This document shows, in pieces, positions 34,028-42,233 of a stretch of DNA of 51,715 nucleotides (position 1 is its first letter; each line of letters starts with the position of its first letter). The notes under the pieces are model-generated. The model was given only the letters and a program-made list of their open reading frames with translations. It was not told the DNA's origin and made no database searches. Source of the DNA: an uncultured Eubacteriales bacterium (GTDB lineage: Bacteria > Bacillota > Clostridia > Oscillospirales > Oscillospiraceae); NCBI GenBank assembly GCA_900544295.1, contig UQUO01000012.1:1-51715 (forward strand), in the 5' to 3' direction. The position numbers were made by a program, and so were the translations under genes.

Positions 34028-35449
34028 CTATATGTTTGAGATCTTGAGATAATTGCAGATGCTGCGCACTATTGCAAGGCGCGTCTCACGTGCCTCTCCG
34101 CCGAGGGCCCAGAGGTCGCCTTCAATATAAAAGTGCGGCACGCCGGTCTCGGCCTCTATGACCTTGACCATGGTCTTCTGCAGGGCGCCGACCCAGCTGT
34201 CCGAGGAATAAAAGCCGTAGAGCGCGCCGTCCACTGGGTAGCGGGTGACGAGCTCGGCGTTTATGCGTGCCTCGTCGAGCATGTTCATGACGCTGGGAAC
34301 GGAGAGGATGATGCGCGCGACGGCCTTGTAGACGTCCTCCTCCTGTTCGAGGTAGCCGCGGAACTTGTCCGCGAAGGGGAAAAGCTTGCCCTGCACGAGG
34401 CAGACACCGTTATCCCGGAAGGCCTTGTCGAGCCAGGGCGCGCACAGGGGGTTGAAATGGCAGGCCAGGCGCGGGGCCACGCGGGAGCCGAAGCCCTCGC
34501 CCCTGTCTATCCTCTCGCGCACCTCGGCGATTATCGTGTCCAGGGCGTCGAGGACGTAGGACTTGTCTATGCACAGGCAGGTCTCAACGCACAGGCCGAA
34601 GAGGGCCAGCTCGCCGCCCGAAATGGGCAGACAGTCCGCGTTCATGACGAGGTCCGTCAGGGTCTGTACCTTGTCCATGTACTGCATATAGACCTCGGCC
34701 GCGGCGCGCACGTCCGCGTCCGTCACGGTCACGCCCGTTATGCCGGAGACCTCGCTCTGGGCCAGGCGCAGCTTCCCGGCCAGGAGGTCCACCCGGGCCC
34801 TGTCGTCCGCCTCCACCTCGCCGGATGGCACATCGTGCGGCAGGACGACGTAGACGTTGGGCGCATCGCTGCTGCAGAGGCACTGCATCATCTCGTCGGT
34901 CTTGGGCGCCTCGCTGCACCTGAGGCCCCAGCTCCAGCTGACGCTCGGCCTGGCCATGAGCTCAGAGCCGCAGGTCTGGAGGCGGAAGCGATTGAGGGCG
35001 CAGTTGGCACAGGGAGAGCGCAGGCTGCCCGGGTCGTCCTCCGCCCGGGTCTTGTTGCAGTATTTGTTAAAGAAGGCCGTGAGCACGTTTATCATGAGGT
35101 ACGCGGGGTAGAAGACATGCACGCGACCGCCCCCTGCCAAAACGTTGGCATAGGCCGGGATGGGCACGCTGGGCATGTTCATGTAGATGAGGCTGTGCCC
35201 CTCCGCCTTGTACCTGGCGCCCCGGGCTACCTCCACGACGCCGCGGATGCAGGCCGCGACGAATTTCTTCACGCCGCTCAGGGAAAGGTCCCAATAGGCC
35301 GGTATCCACTGTTCCACGGCAAAAGCCACGTCCTTGTCGCTGAGGCCCATCAGCTTGGCGGCCCTTTTCCAATCCGGCAGGAAACTCTTCAGCTCGTCCC
35401 CTTCCCAACCCAGCATTTCCAGGAACTTCTCGTGCGCGCTGGTCTTCAT
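34028..35449 (-). CDS. 2-hydroxyacyl-CoA dehydratase-type subunit, paralogue C
   Basis: A 473-residue member of the HgdA/HgdB-BcrB/BcrC family of [4Fe-4S] proteins acting with the HgdC-type activase. It aligns along its length with the 35593-37044 product: PCANCALNRFRL (C147, C150), LRCSEAPKTDEM (C178), NPLCAPWLDKAFRDNG, and GFYSSDSWVGALQK near the end. Compared with paralogue B, the late FDFDRWAGP motif has become SSDSWVGA. It has its own promoter and is cotranscribed with the TetR gene, so it may replace or pair with B under other conditions. AAAGGTGG precedes ATG 35449. Confidence 0.85.
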   Translation of the reverse strand: MKTSAHEKFLEMLGWEGDELKSFLPDWKRAAKLMGLSDKDVAFAVEQWIPAYWDLSLSGVKKFVAACIRGVVEVARGARYKAEGHSLIYMNMPSVPIPAYANVLAGGGRVHVFYPAYLMINVLTAFFNKYCNKTRAEDDPGSLRSPCANCALNRFRLQTCGSELMARPSVSWSWGLRCSEAPKTDEMMQCLCSSDAPNVYVVLPHDVPSGEVEADDRARVDLLAGKLRLAQSEVSGITGVTVTDADVRAAAEVYMQYMDKVQTLTDLVMNADCLPISGGELALFGLCVETCLCIDKSYVLDALDTIIAEVRERIDRGEGFGSRVAPRLACHFNPLCAPWLDKAFRDNGVCLVQGKLFPFADKFRGYLEQEEDVYKAVARIILSVPSVMNMLDEARINAELVTRYPVDGALYGFYSSDSWVGALQKTMVKVIEAETGVPHFYIEGDLWALGGEARETRLAIVRSICNYLKISNI

Positions 35450-35518
35450 ATATTAGCCACCTTTCGGAAAGCAATAATTTGTCGCTTGTGACTCAGGGCC
35501 ACAGTATGGCTACACCCG

Positions 35519-35547
35519 ATTTTACCATGCCGTGCCCGTGTTTTCAA
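35519..35547 (-). promoter_or_regulatory. Promoter of paralogue C and tetR
   Basis: On the minus strand, TTGAAA (35547-35542) and TAAAAT (35524-35519) are 17 bases apart, just after the terminator of the upstream dehydratase operon. Confidence 0.72.
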
Positions 35548-35555
35548 TAAAAAAG

Positions 35556-35580
35556 AAAGCCCCGCCCGAGGCGGGGCTTT
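35556..35580. terminator. Terminator between paralogues B and C
   Basis: AAAGCCCCGCC at 35556-35566 pairs with GGCGGGGCTTT at 35570-35580. On the minus strand it is followed by CTTTTTTATTG, so it ends the A-B operon. Confidence 0.85.
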
Positions 35581-35592
35581 CCCTAAAATGTG

Positions 35593-37044
35593 TTATTCTT
35601 TAGCCTCGGCGGCCTTCTCGGCACGCATGGCGGCAAGGCGCATCTTGAAGACCTGGCAGATAGACTCTATCTTGGTCTTCAGGGCCTCCTGGCTGTACTC
35701 GCGGTCGTCCCAGAAGTCGGCCTCGATGTAGAAGCAGGGCAGATGCAGCGTCTCCTCGACTATCTTGGCCTGCAGCTTCTGCTGCGGGCCGGCCCAGCGG
35801 TCAAAGTCGAAGAAGCCCAGCAGCATGCCGTCTGCCTTGAGCGTTTGCAGCTTCTCTATGAAGCTGTCGCACTCGTTCTTGATGTTCATACAGGTCGGGT
35901 TGCGGCTCCAGGACTCTGCAGCGGCCATCCAGGGGTCGTCCGGATAGCTCGTGGGCTGCAGCTGGCGCTTGGACTGCGTCAGCACGCAGGCGAACTGGAC
36001 CATGATGCCGTTGTCGCGGAAGAGCTTGCCCAGCCAGGGGATGCAGTAGGGCAGGTTGCGGATGGCGACCTTCGGCGTACCCTTCGGCATGACGCCCTCG
36101 CCGTTCTTGATGGCGGTGCGCAGCTCCTTGATGAGCGTGTCTATGGCGTCGTTCATGTAGGTCGTGCCCGTGTTGAAGGGGACGGTCATGATCTGCTGGA
36201 TGAGGGAGATGGTGTCGCCGCTCAGGACCGGGGGATCGGCGGTGGCGGCCAGCTGGGTCAGCATGCCGACCTTGAAGCCGAAGCTGCTCATCTTCTTGTT
36301 GGCGGAGGCGACGTGCTGCTCCGTGACCTCGATGCCGATGGTCTCGCTGATGGTCTTGACGCCGAGCTTCATCTGCTCGCTCATGTACCTCAGGCGGGGC
36401 TCGACCAGCTCCTCAAGCTCGTTGAGGCAGCAGTCGTGCGGGGCGCGGGAAACGTGATACTTCCAGGCCTTGCCGGCGATGCCCTGGATGAGCTCGTCGG
36501 TCTTGGGGCCCTCGTCGCAGTTGAAGCCCCAGCTCCAGATGATGTCCGGCGCCGCGATGACGTTCTCGATGTAGGCGGCCAGGCGCATCTTGTTCAGCGG
36601 GCAGTGGCGGCAGCCGTAGGAGAAGCCGGCCTCCTCGGCCTTGTTCAGGAAGGGCGCCGCGGCGTGGAAAAAGGCGTTCAGGACGTTCACGAGGATGAGG
36701 TCGGGGAAGCCGATGTAGACCTTGTCGCCGCCGGCCTCCTTGATGGCGTAGTAGTAGTTGGCGATGGCGGGCAGGATGCCGTAGACTATCTTGACGCCCT
36801 TTTCCTTATACTCCTTGGTGTGGCATATCTCGTTGGCCTCGCGCAGGTAGGCGCCGATGGTCTTGCGCACGCCGAGGTACTTTATATCCCAGTTTTCGGG
36901 GATGTAGTGGTCAACAGCATAGGCGACCTTCTCGTCGGTCAGCTGGAGAGCCTTGGCAGTCTCAAGCCACCTGGGCAGGAAGTTTTCGAGGTCCTCACCC
37001 TCAAAGCCGGCGAGCTGAAGCAGTTCACGATTGATGTCTCTCAT
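35593..37044 (-). CDS. 2-hydroxyacyl-CoA dehydratase-type subunit, paralogue B (alpha-like)
   Basis: A 483-residue iron-sulfur protein of the dehydratase/benzoyl-CoA reductase family, of the larger (alpha/BcrB-like) size class. Candidate cluster ligands and signature regions are YGCRHCPLNKMRL (C145, C148), WGFNCDEGPKTDEL (C176), LPYCIPWLGKLFRDNG, and GFFDFDRWAGPQQKLQ near the C-terminus. The enzymes form heterodimers with one [4Fe-4S] per subunit and carry out reversible dehydration or ring reduction of CoA esters through ketyl radicals. It overlaps gene A by four bases (ATGA), so A and B should be the two subunits of one enzyme. The substrate is unknown. Confidence 0.88.
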   Translation of the reverse strand: MRDINRELLQLAGFEGEDLENFLPRWLETAKALQLTDEKVAYAVDHYIPENWDIKYLGVRKTIGAYLREANEICHTKEYKEKGVKIVYGILPAIANYYYAIKEAGGDKVYIGFPDLILVNVLNAFFHAAAPFLNKAEEAGFSYGCRHCPLNKMRLAAYIENVIAAPDIIWSWGFNCDEGPKTDELIQGIAGKAWKYHVSRAPHDCCLNELEELVEPRLRYMSEQMKLGVKTISETIGIEVTEQHVASANKKMSSFGFKVGMLTQLAATADPPVLSGDTISLIQQIMTVPFNTGTTYMNDAIDTLIKELRTAIKNGEGVMPKGTPKVAIRNLPYCIPWLGKLFRDNGIMVQFACVLTQSKRQLQPTSYPDDPWMAAAESWSRNPTCMNIKNECDSFIEKLQTLKADGMLLGFFDFDRWAGPQQKLQAKIVEETLHLPCFYIEADFWDDREYSQEALKTKIESICQVFKMRLAAMRAEKAAEAKE

Positions 37045-38198
37045 TTCTTACCCTCCTTAAGGCTTTCGACAAAGCTCTCTATCCTGGTGGCCAGAGGCGC
37101 GGTGGCCTCGCGCGAATACTCGTAGGATGTTTCGAGCTTCATAATGGGCAGGTTGGAATCCTTGAGCCACTTAGCGTAGCAGGTATACTCCATGTCGTAT
37201 ATCTCGTCAAAGGCGAGCTGATACCAGAGGATGCCGTCTATCCTGTACTCCTTGACGAGCTCCTTCAGGCGCTCAAAGCGGGTCTCCCAGGACGGCTGGA
37301 ACACGCACTGAGGCACACAGTTGTCATACATGGCGCTGGCATAGGCGTCCACATAGTCGCCCTCGGTGGCCAGGGTGACATTATAGGGGCGGATGGCCTC
37401 GTCCAGGAAGTCGCAGACGATGGCGCCGCCGGCGGCCTCGATGAGGGAGGGAACAACGTAGTCGCCCTCGGCCACGGCGCGGCCCATGATGAGGATGCGC
37501 GGCGCCCCTTCGGGATGAGCGCCCGGCGCGTCCTTCAGCTCCTCATAGATCTTCGTCAGCGCGTCTATGCTCGTGTCATAGTCCACGCGCAGGGTGTAGT
37601 GGTTCAGCCTGATGAAGTCGGAGAAGGTGATGGGGGAATTGTCCTTCTTGCGCAGCTCGCCTATCTTGCGGACGAGCTCGTTTATCTTGTTGGTCTTGGC
37701 ATAGCACTCATGCACCGCTTTCTCGTCCAGCGGGTGGCCGACGACCTTCTCAAGGAAGTCGCGGAACTCACGCAGCTCGTGGCGGTAGTACTGCTGGGAG
37801 ATGCCGACGACGTTGTCGGCGGGAACGCCGACCTTGTAGACAGGCACGCCCTTAAACTCCAGTATCTCGGTCATGCGGCCGTAGTGGCAGTCGTGCTGCT
37901 GGATGGCAACACCGTCGGCCATAGGCATGACGCGGTCAACGCCCCTGAGATAGTTGCCGACCATGGACGCGGCCAGGGGGTTCATAAAGCGCAGAGAATA
38001 GTCCAGCGTGGCCTCGGGAGCCTGCGGGTCGCCGCCCTTCATTATGAGGTAGGATTCCGCGCCGGCAGCGGTTATCCACTGCTCCGGCACGAAGTCACCG
38101 TAGTACTCGATGAGCTTCTTCCCTTCGCCTTTCCGCTCAACCAGCTCGATTGGACGGTTGCCGGACATTTTCTCCAGCTTTTGCATGATCTCTTTCAC
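37041..38198 (-). CDS. 2-hydroxyacyl-CoA dehydratase-type subunit, paralogue A (beta-like)
   Basis: A 385-residue subunit of the beta/BcrC size class. It has QQHDCHYGRM (C104 as candidate cluster ligand), NCVPQCVFQPSWETR and YTCYAKWLKDSNLPIM in the positions where beta subunits carry their cysteines, and ILWYQLAFDEIYDMEY before the last motif. I chose GTG 38198, because AGGAGGT lies eight bases upstream; longer frames to 38282 lack a ribosome site. It heads the operon and is coupled by ATGA to subunit B. Transcription is divergent from the DASS transporter gene, which may supply its substrate. Confidence 0.87.
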   Translation of the reverse strand: MKEIMQKLEKMSGNRPIELVERKGEGKKLIEYYGDFVPEQWITAAGAESYLIMKGGDPQAPEATLDYSLRFMNPLAASMVGNYLRGVDRVMPMADGVAIQQHDCHYGRMTEILEFKGVPVYKVGVPADNVVGISQQYYRHELREFRDFLEKVVGHPLDEKAVHECYAKTNKINELVRKIGELRKKDNSPITFSDFIRLNHYTLRVDYDTSIDALTKIYEELKDAPGAHPEGAPRILIMGRAVAEGDYVVPSLIEAAGGAIVCDFLDEAIRPYNVTLATEGDYVDAYASAMYDNCVPQCVFQPSWETRFERLKELVKEYRIDGILWYQLAFDEIYDMEYTCYAKWLKDSNLPIMKLETSYEYSREATAPLATRIESFVESLKEGKK

Positions 38199-38270
38199 CA
38201 GGTAGACCTCCTTAGCAATTATAGCGTTTACTTTCATCGTGTGCGCACGAGTTCTTCCACCTTGGTTAAA

Positions 38271-38299
38271 GGTATAACACACTCAAAATAAATTTACAA
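38271..38299 (-). promoter_or_regulatory. Promoter of the dehydratase A-B operon
   Basis: On the minus strand, TTGTAA (38299-38294) and TATACC (38276-38271) are 17 bases apart. A TCGTG/CACGA inverted repeat (38237-38250) lies between promoter and start and could be an operator. Confidence 0.55.
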
Positions 38300-38437
38300 C
38301 ATAAATTTCGATAAAACGCTGCTTTCTCCGTAATCGTTAAATGTGAAACTAAGTTTTTATGCAACCAGCCCGGACGTCACCCAATACTGCACAGACACAG
38401 CAGGCATAATTCGTGCAATATGTCGATTGCCTCCTTC

Positions 38438-38466
38438 TTGACAAACCTTTGTGCCGGCAATAAAAT
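38438..38466 (+). promoter_or_regulatory. Promoter of the transporter operon
   Basis: Consensus TTGACA at 38438-38443 and TAAAAT at 38461-38466 with a 17-base spacer. The 138 bases between it and the divergent promoter hold no gene; a 60-codon open frame on the minus strand there is probably chance. Confidence 0.72.
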
Positions 38467-38557
38467 ATACTGTGTAAATTATATCTCCGCATGTGTGCAG
38501 CCTGTCTTCCACCCCACTCAGGCGCTTTTGCTTACACATTAAAGGAGATGACCTAAC

Positions 38558-40024
38558 ATGAGTCAGAAAGTCGGCAGAGTCTCCCCCGGAAAATGGATAG
38601 CTTTAATAGTGGCTGCCTTCTGCATGCTGGCCACCGGATTTGTGCCTCCCCCGGAGGGGCTCAGTCAGTCCGGCTTCCAGGTGCTCGGCATTATGATCGG
38701 CGCCAGCATACTCTTCCTCAGCTGGGGTACAGGCTGGCCCAGCATGGCGACGATCTTCGCCTTTCTCACGGTCCCCGCGCTGAATGCCAACCAGATCTTC
38801 TCCGCCACCTTCGGCAACGGCACGCTTATCTTCCTGATGTTCACCTTCATGCTTGCCGGCTGCCTCATTCAGAGCGGCGTTGCCAAGCGCGTCTCCGTCT
38901 GGTTCCTGACGAACAAGCTCGCGCGGCGCAGCCCCTGGTGGACGGTAGCGATGCTGCTCATTGCGAACTTTGTAATAAGCCTCTTCCTCTCTTCGGCCAC
39001 CACATTTATGATAATGTTCCCCATCGTTGAGGAGATGCTCCGCGTCTGCGGCGTCACTAAGGAGAAGAAGGCCCCCATCGCCACGGCGCTCATCCTCGGC
39101 GTGCTGGTAACGGGTCTGCTCTCCAACGGCGGCAACCCCATCGCACACGCGATGACTCTGCAGGGCTTCTCATTCTACGAGGGCTATGCCGGCCAGCCCA
39201 TGGACTTCTTCACCTACTGCGTCATCTGCACGCCGGTGACCATAGTTGCCTGCATACTCTTCTTCCTGCTGCTCCGCTTTGTCTGGCGGCCCGACATGAG
39301 CGCGCTGACGAACATCGACTACGACGCCCTCTCCGCCGGCCTCGGCCAGATGAGCAAGAAGGAGAAGTGGTCTGCGGTCTTCTATCTGCTGTGCGTGCTC
39401 TTCTGGCTGCTGCCCGGCCTCACGCAGTACATCTGGCCCGCGGCGAGCGAGGCCTTCTTCTCCAAGGTTCAGCAGTGCCTGCCGCCGCTTCTGGCGCTCT
39501 TCCTTATGAACTTCATCAAGGTGGACGGCTCGCCCATCTTCGAGTGGAAGGACGCCGTCGGCTCCGTCAACTGGAACATACTGCTCTTCATGGCCAGCAT
39601 CATGGGCCTGGGCGCTTTCATGGGCAACGCGGACCTGGGCATCACCACCTGGCTGAGCTCCATCTTCAGCCCCATCTTCGCGAATGTCAGCCCGACCATC
39701 TTCATCCTGGTCATCCTGCTGTTCGTGACCATTCTGTGCAACTTCTGCACCGCGTCTGTGCCTCTGTCCATAGCCTTCGCCATCGCCATGCCGCTCTGCC
39801 AGGGCATCTACGCCGGTCAGATAAACCCCGTCGTCATGGCCTCCCTGGCCACCGTGCTCGCCAGCTGCGCCTGGTCCACCGCTCCCTCCAGCCCCATCTC
39901 CGCCATATCCTACGGCTCCGGCTGGGTGCGCCCGGGCGACATGATAAAGTGGGGCTTCATAACCTCCATGCTCTGCGTCCTCACCGCCATGACGGTTGGA
40001 CTTGCAATAGGCAACGCGTTCTGA
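38558..40024 (+). CDS. DASS/SLC13-family anion:sodium symporter
   Basis: A 488-residue membrane protein with about twelve hydrophobic segments. Family marks are the first half-repeat SSATTFMIMFPIVEEML, then LLSNGGNPIAHAM (SNT-like substrate/Na+ motif), and in the second half NFCTASVPLSIAFAIAMPL with ASCAWSTAPSSPISAI. DASS transporters take up di- and tricarboxylates, sulfate or related anions. AAAGGAG precedes ATG 38558. Its divergence from the dehydratase operon and its position before a flavoprotein suggest it imports the carboxylate used by this locus; the specific substrate is unknown. Confidence 0.85.
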   Translation: MSQKVGRVSPGKWIALIVAAFCMLATGFVPPPEGLSQSGFQVLGIMIGASILFLSWGTGWPSMATIFAFLTVPALNANQIFSATFGNGTLIFLMFTFMLAGCLIQSGVAKRVSVWFLTNKLARRSPWWTVAMLLIANFVISLFLSSATTFMIMFPIVEEMLRVCGVTKEKKAPIATALILGVLVTGLLSNGGNPIAHAMTLQGFSFYEGYAGQPMDFFTYCVICTPVTIVACILFFLLLRFVWRPDMSALTNIDYDALSAGLGQMSKKEKWSAVFYLLCVLFWLLPGLTQYIWPAASEAFFSKVQQCLPPLLALFLMNFIKVDGSPIFEWKDAVGSVNWNILLFMASIMGLGAFMGNADLGITTWLSSIFSPIFANVSPTIFILVILLFVTILCNFCTASVPLSIAFAIAMPLCQGIYAGQINPVVMASLATVLASCAWSTAPSSPISAISYGSGWVRPGDMIKWGFITSMLCVLTAMTVGLAIGNAF

Positions 40025-40072
40025 TTTAATTGACTTGAGCTTCAGACTTATTCAGGGAAAGGATAATACACT

Positions 40073-41482
40073 GTGTACGATTATGATGTAGTGTGCATAG
40101 GCGGCGGCCCCGGCGGCTCCGCCTCGGCGATGCGCTGCGCGGACCGCGGCAAGAAGGTCGCCATCATCGAGGCTCGCGCGCGGAACGGCTCCGGCGGCAC
40201 CTGCGTTAACCGCGGCTGCATCCCTACGAAGGCCCTCATGGCCTCCGCCAACCTCTACGCCTCCATCAAGGAGGCCAAGACCTACGGCATCAACGTGGAC
40301 ATGTCCGCCGTCAGCGTGGACTTCAAGGCCATCGACAAGCGCAAGAACGCGGTCATAAACGGCCTCGGCTTCGGCCTGGAGGCCATGCTGTGGAAGAAGA
40401 GCCGCGGCATAGACGTCATAAAGGGCCGCGCGCGGCTTTTGGATGCGCACACCATCGAGGTGGACAACGGCAAGGTGAAAAAGACCGTGACGGCGGAAAA
40501 CATCGTCGTCGCCGTGGGCTCGGAGCCCGCGGAGATAGCGGCCTTCAACGTGGACCACAAGAAGGTCATAACCTCCAACGAGATAATGGACTTCTCCCGC
40601 CCGATGCCGGGGAGCATCGTCATAATCGGCTCCGGCGCCATCGGCCTGGAGTATGGGCACATCTACAGCATCTACGGCGTGGACGTGACCATAGTGGAGA
40701 TGATGCCGAACCTGGTCCCGGCGCTGCACGACACCGAAATAACGGACGCCATAAAGGCCAGCCTGGAAAAGCGGGGCATCAAGGTCAAGTGCGGCAGCGG
40801 CATAGCGAGCGTCGAAGTCCAGGAGGACGGGCGCGTCAAGAGCACACTGGCAAACGGCGAGGAGCTCTTCTCGGACGAGGTGCTGGTTGCCATCGGCAGG
40901 ACGCTGAACACCCGGGGCATGGGCCTGGAGGAAGTGGGCGTCAAGATGGAGAAAAACGGCCAGATAGTCACGGACGAGCACATGCGCACGAGCGTGCCTA
41001 ACATCTTCGCCGCGGGCGACATCACCGTCGGCACCCAGCTCTCGGACAAGGCCCAGCGCCAGGGCCTCGTCATAGCCGAGACGATAGCCGGAGGCGACTA
41101 TTACATCAACTACGACGCCATCCCGGCGACTATGTTCATGGAGCCTGAGATAGCCATGGTGGGCCTGACCGTCTCCGACGCCGCGGAGCGCGGCATCGAG
41201 ACGATAAGCGGCAGCCTGCCCTTCTCCTCCAACGAGAAGGCCATGGCCATCGGCAAGACCGAGGGTCTCATCAAGGTCGTGGCACGCAAGGACGACCACG
41301 TCATCATCGGCGCGCAGATCTTCGGCCACGAGGCCTGCGACCTCATCGCTGAGATGACGGTGGCGGTGGAGAACGGCCTTACGCTGGAGCAGGTGTACAA
41401 CTCCATCCACCCGCACCCGACGGTGACGGAGATAATCCTGGAGGTCTGCAAGCGGGCCGTCGGTCTCTCCTTCGATAAGTAA
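40073..41482 (+). CDS. Dihydrolipoamide dehydrogenase-like flavoprotein
   Basis: A 469-residue class I pyridine-nucleotide disulfide oxidoreductase. It has the FAD-binding CIGGGPGGSASAMR, the redox disulfide GGTCVNRGCIPTKAL (C44, C49), the NAD-binding IIGSGAIGLEYGHI, the second FAD motif NIFAAGDIT, and the C-terminal HPHPTVTE with the catalytic His-Glu pair. No lipoyl-protein or 2-oxoacid dehydrogenase gene lies nearby, so it may instead reduce another disulfide or feed electrons in this locus. The GTG start 40073 follows the transporter by 48 bases with AAAGGA upstream. A hairpin follows at 41501. Confidence 0.85.
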   Translation: MYDYDVVCIGGGPGGSASAMRCADRGKKVAIIEARARNGSGGTCVNRGCIPTKALMASANLYASIKEAKTYGINVDMSAVSVDFKAIDKRKNAVINGLGFGLEAMLWKKSRGIDVIKGRARLLDAHTIEVDNGKVKKTVTAENIVVAVGSEPAEIAAFNVDHKKVITSNEIMDFSRPMPGSIVIIGSGAIGLEYGHIYSIYGVDVTIVEMMPNLVPALHDTEITDAIKASLEKRGIKVKCGSGIASVEVQEDGRVKSTLANGEELFSDEVLVAIGRTLNTRGMGLEEVGVKMEKNGQIVTDEHMRTSVPNIFAAGDITVGTQLSDKAQRQGLVIAETIAGGDYYINYDAIPATMFMEPEIAMVGLTVSDAAERGIETISGSLPFSSNEKAMAIGKTEGLIKVVARKDDHVIIGAQIFGHEACDLIAEMTVAVENGLTLEQVYNSIHPHPTVTEIILEVCKRAVGLSFDK

Positions 41483-41500
41483 AAGCAAAAACAGCAAAAT

Positions 41501-41530
41501 GGAGCCCCCTGACGGATGCCGGGGGGCTCC
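41501..41530 (+). terminator. Hairpin after the flavoprotein gene
   Basis: GGAGCCCCC at 41501-41509 pairs with GGGGGCTCC at 41522-41530. The tail (GAATTT) is weak, so some read-through into the methyltransferase operon is likely; I see no clear promoter in the 21 bases that follow. Confidence 0.6.
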
Positions 41531-41551
41531 GAATTTGAAGAGGGTGGTAAA

Positions 41552-42232
41552 ATGGAGCTTCGAGAGGCCTTTGTGAGCCGGAAAAACCGCTTCCGGCTGC
41601 TGGAGCGCGGCCTGGAGCTGGCGGGCTTTGCCCCCGGGTCGCGTCTCCTGGAGTCGGGCTGCGCCACGGGCGAGGGTACGGCGCACCTGGCCGGGCTGGG
41701 CTATACCTCCCTCACGGCCGTGGATATAGACGCCTCAGCGATCGAAAAAGCCTCCCTGCGCGCGCCGGGCTGCACGTTTTTCTGCGCGGACGCGAGGGAG
41801 CTGCCCTTTTCGGACGGGGCGTTTGACGGTATAATAAGCGAGGCGGCTTTCTCCGTCATAGACGGCAAGGAGCGGGCGGCGGCGCAATACGCGCGCGTGC
41901 TCGCGTCCGGCGGCCGGCTGCTGCTCGATGATTTCGCCGTCGCCGGCGGGGACGGGGCGGCGGGTGCGCCGGGAGTGCCCTGCCTCGACGGGGTGCAGAG
42001 CATGGAGCGCTACCGCAGCCTCTTTGAGGCGGCTGGCTTCTCCTGCGTATACGAAAAAGAGGAATACGGCGAGTATGTCGGCATCGCGATGAGCCTGGGC
42101 CGCGCCTACGGTGTCCCGCCCGCGGAGGCTGGGCGCTACGTCGTCTCCGCCTTCGGACGGGACGGCTACGTGGCGGATTTCTTCGCGCACACAAAGCTGA
42201 CCTACTGCCAGATGATATTTGAGAAGAAATGA
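41552..42232 (+). CDS. SAM-dependent methyltransferase (DVU_1556-like)
   Basis: A 226-residue class I methyltransferase: LLESGCATGEGTAHLA as the SAM glycine loop (about 36-51), AVDIDASAIEKA as the acidic strand, and ADARELPFSDGAFDGIISE as motif III/IV. GCATG replaces the usual GCGTG. The C-terminal region includes YVGIAMSLGRAYGVPP. The GGTGG before ATG 41552 is weak. It opens the tight run ending at 49548, and gene order (methyltransferase, radical SAM, CoA ligase) matches the TrsS-type cluster known from Desulfovibrio as DVU_1553-1557 (recalled). The methyl acceptor is unknown. Confidence 0.8.
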   Translation: MELREAFVSRKNRFRLLERGLELAGFAPGSRLLESGCATGEGTAHLAGLGYTSLTAVDIDASAIEKASLRAPGCTFFCADARELPFSDGAFDGIISEAAFSVIDGKERAAAQYARVLASGGRLLLDDFAVAGGDGAAGAPGVPCLDGVQSMERYRSLFEAAGFSCVYEKEEYGEYVGIAMSLGRAYGVPPAEAGRYVVSAFGRDGYVADFFAHTKLTYCQMIFEKK

Positions 42233-42233
42233 T

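Noticed and set aside
38357..38539. A 60-codon minus-strand frame in the divergent promoter region
   Set aside because: It overlaps the transporter promoter, has no ribosome site and resembles nothing known to me.
40052..41686. A 544-codon open frame on the minus strand opposite the flavoprotein gene
   Set aside because: It is antisense to a gene with complete catalytic motifs, has low-complexity His/Asp/Val-rich composition, and matches no family; it arises from GC-rich codon bias.
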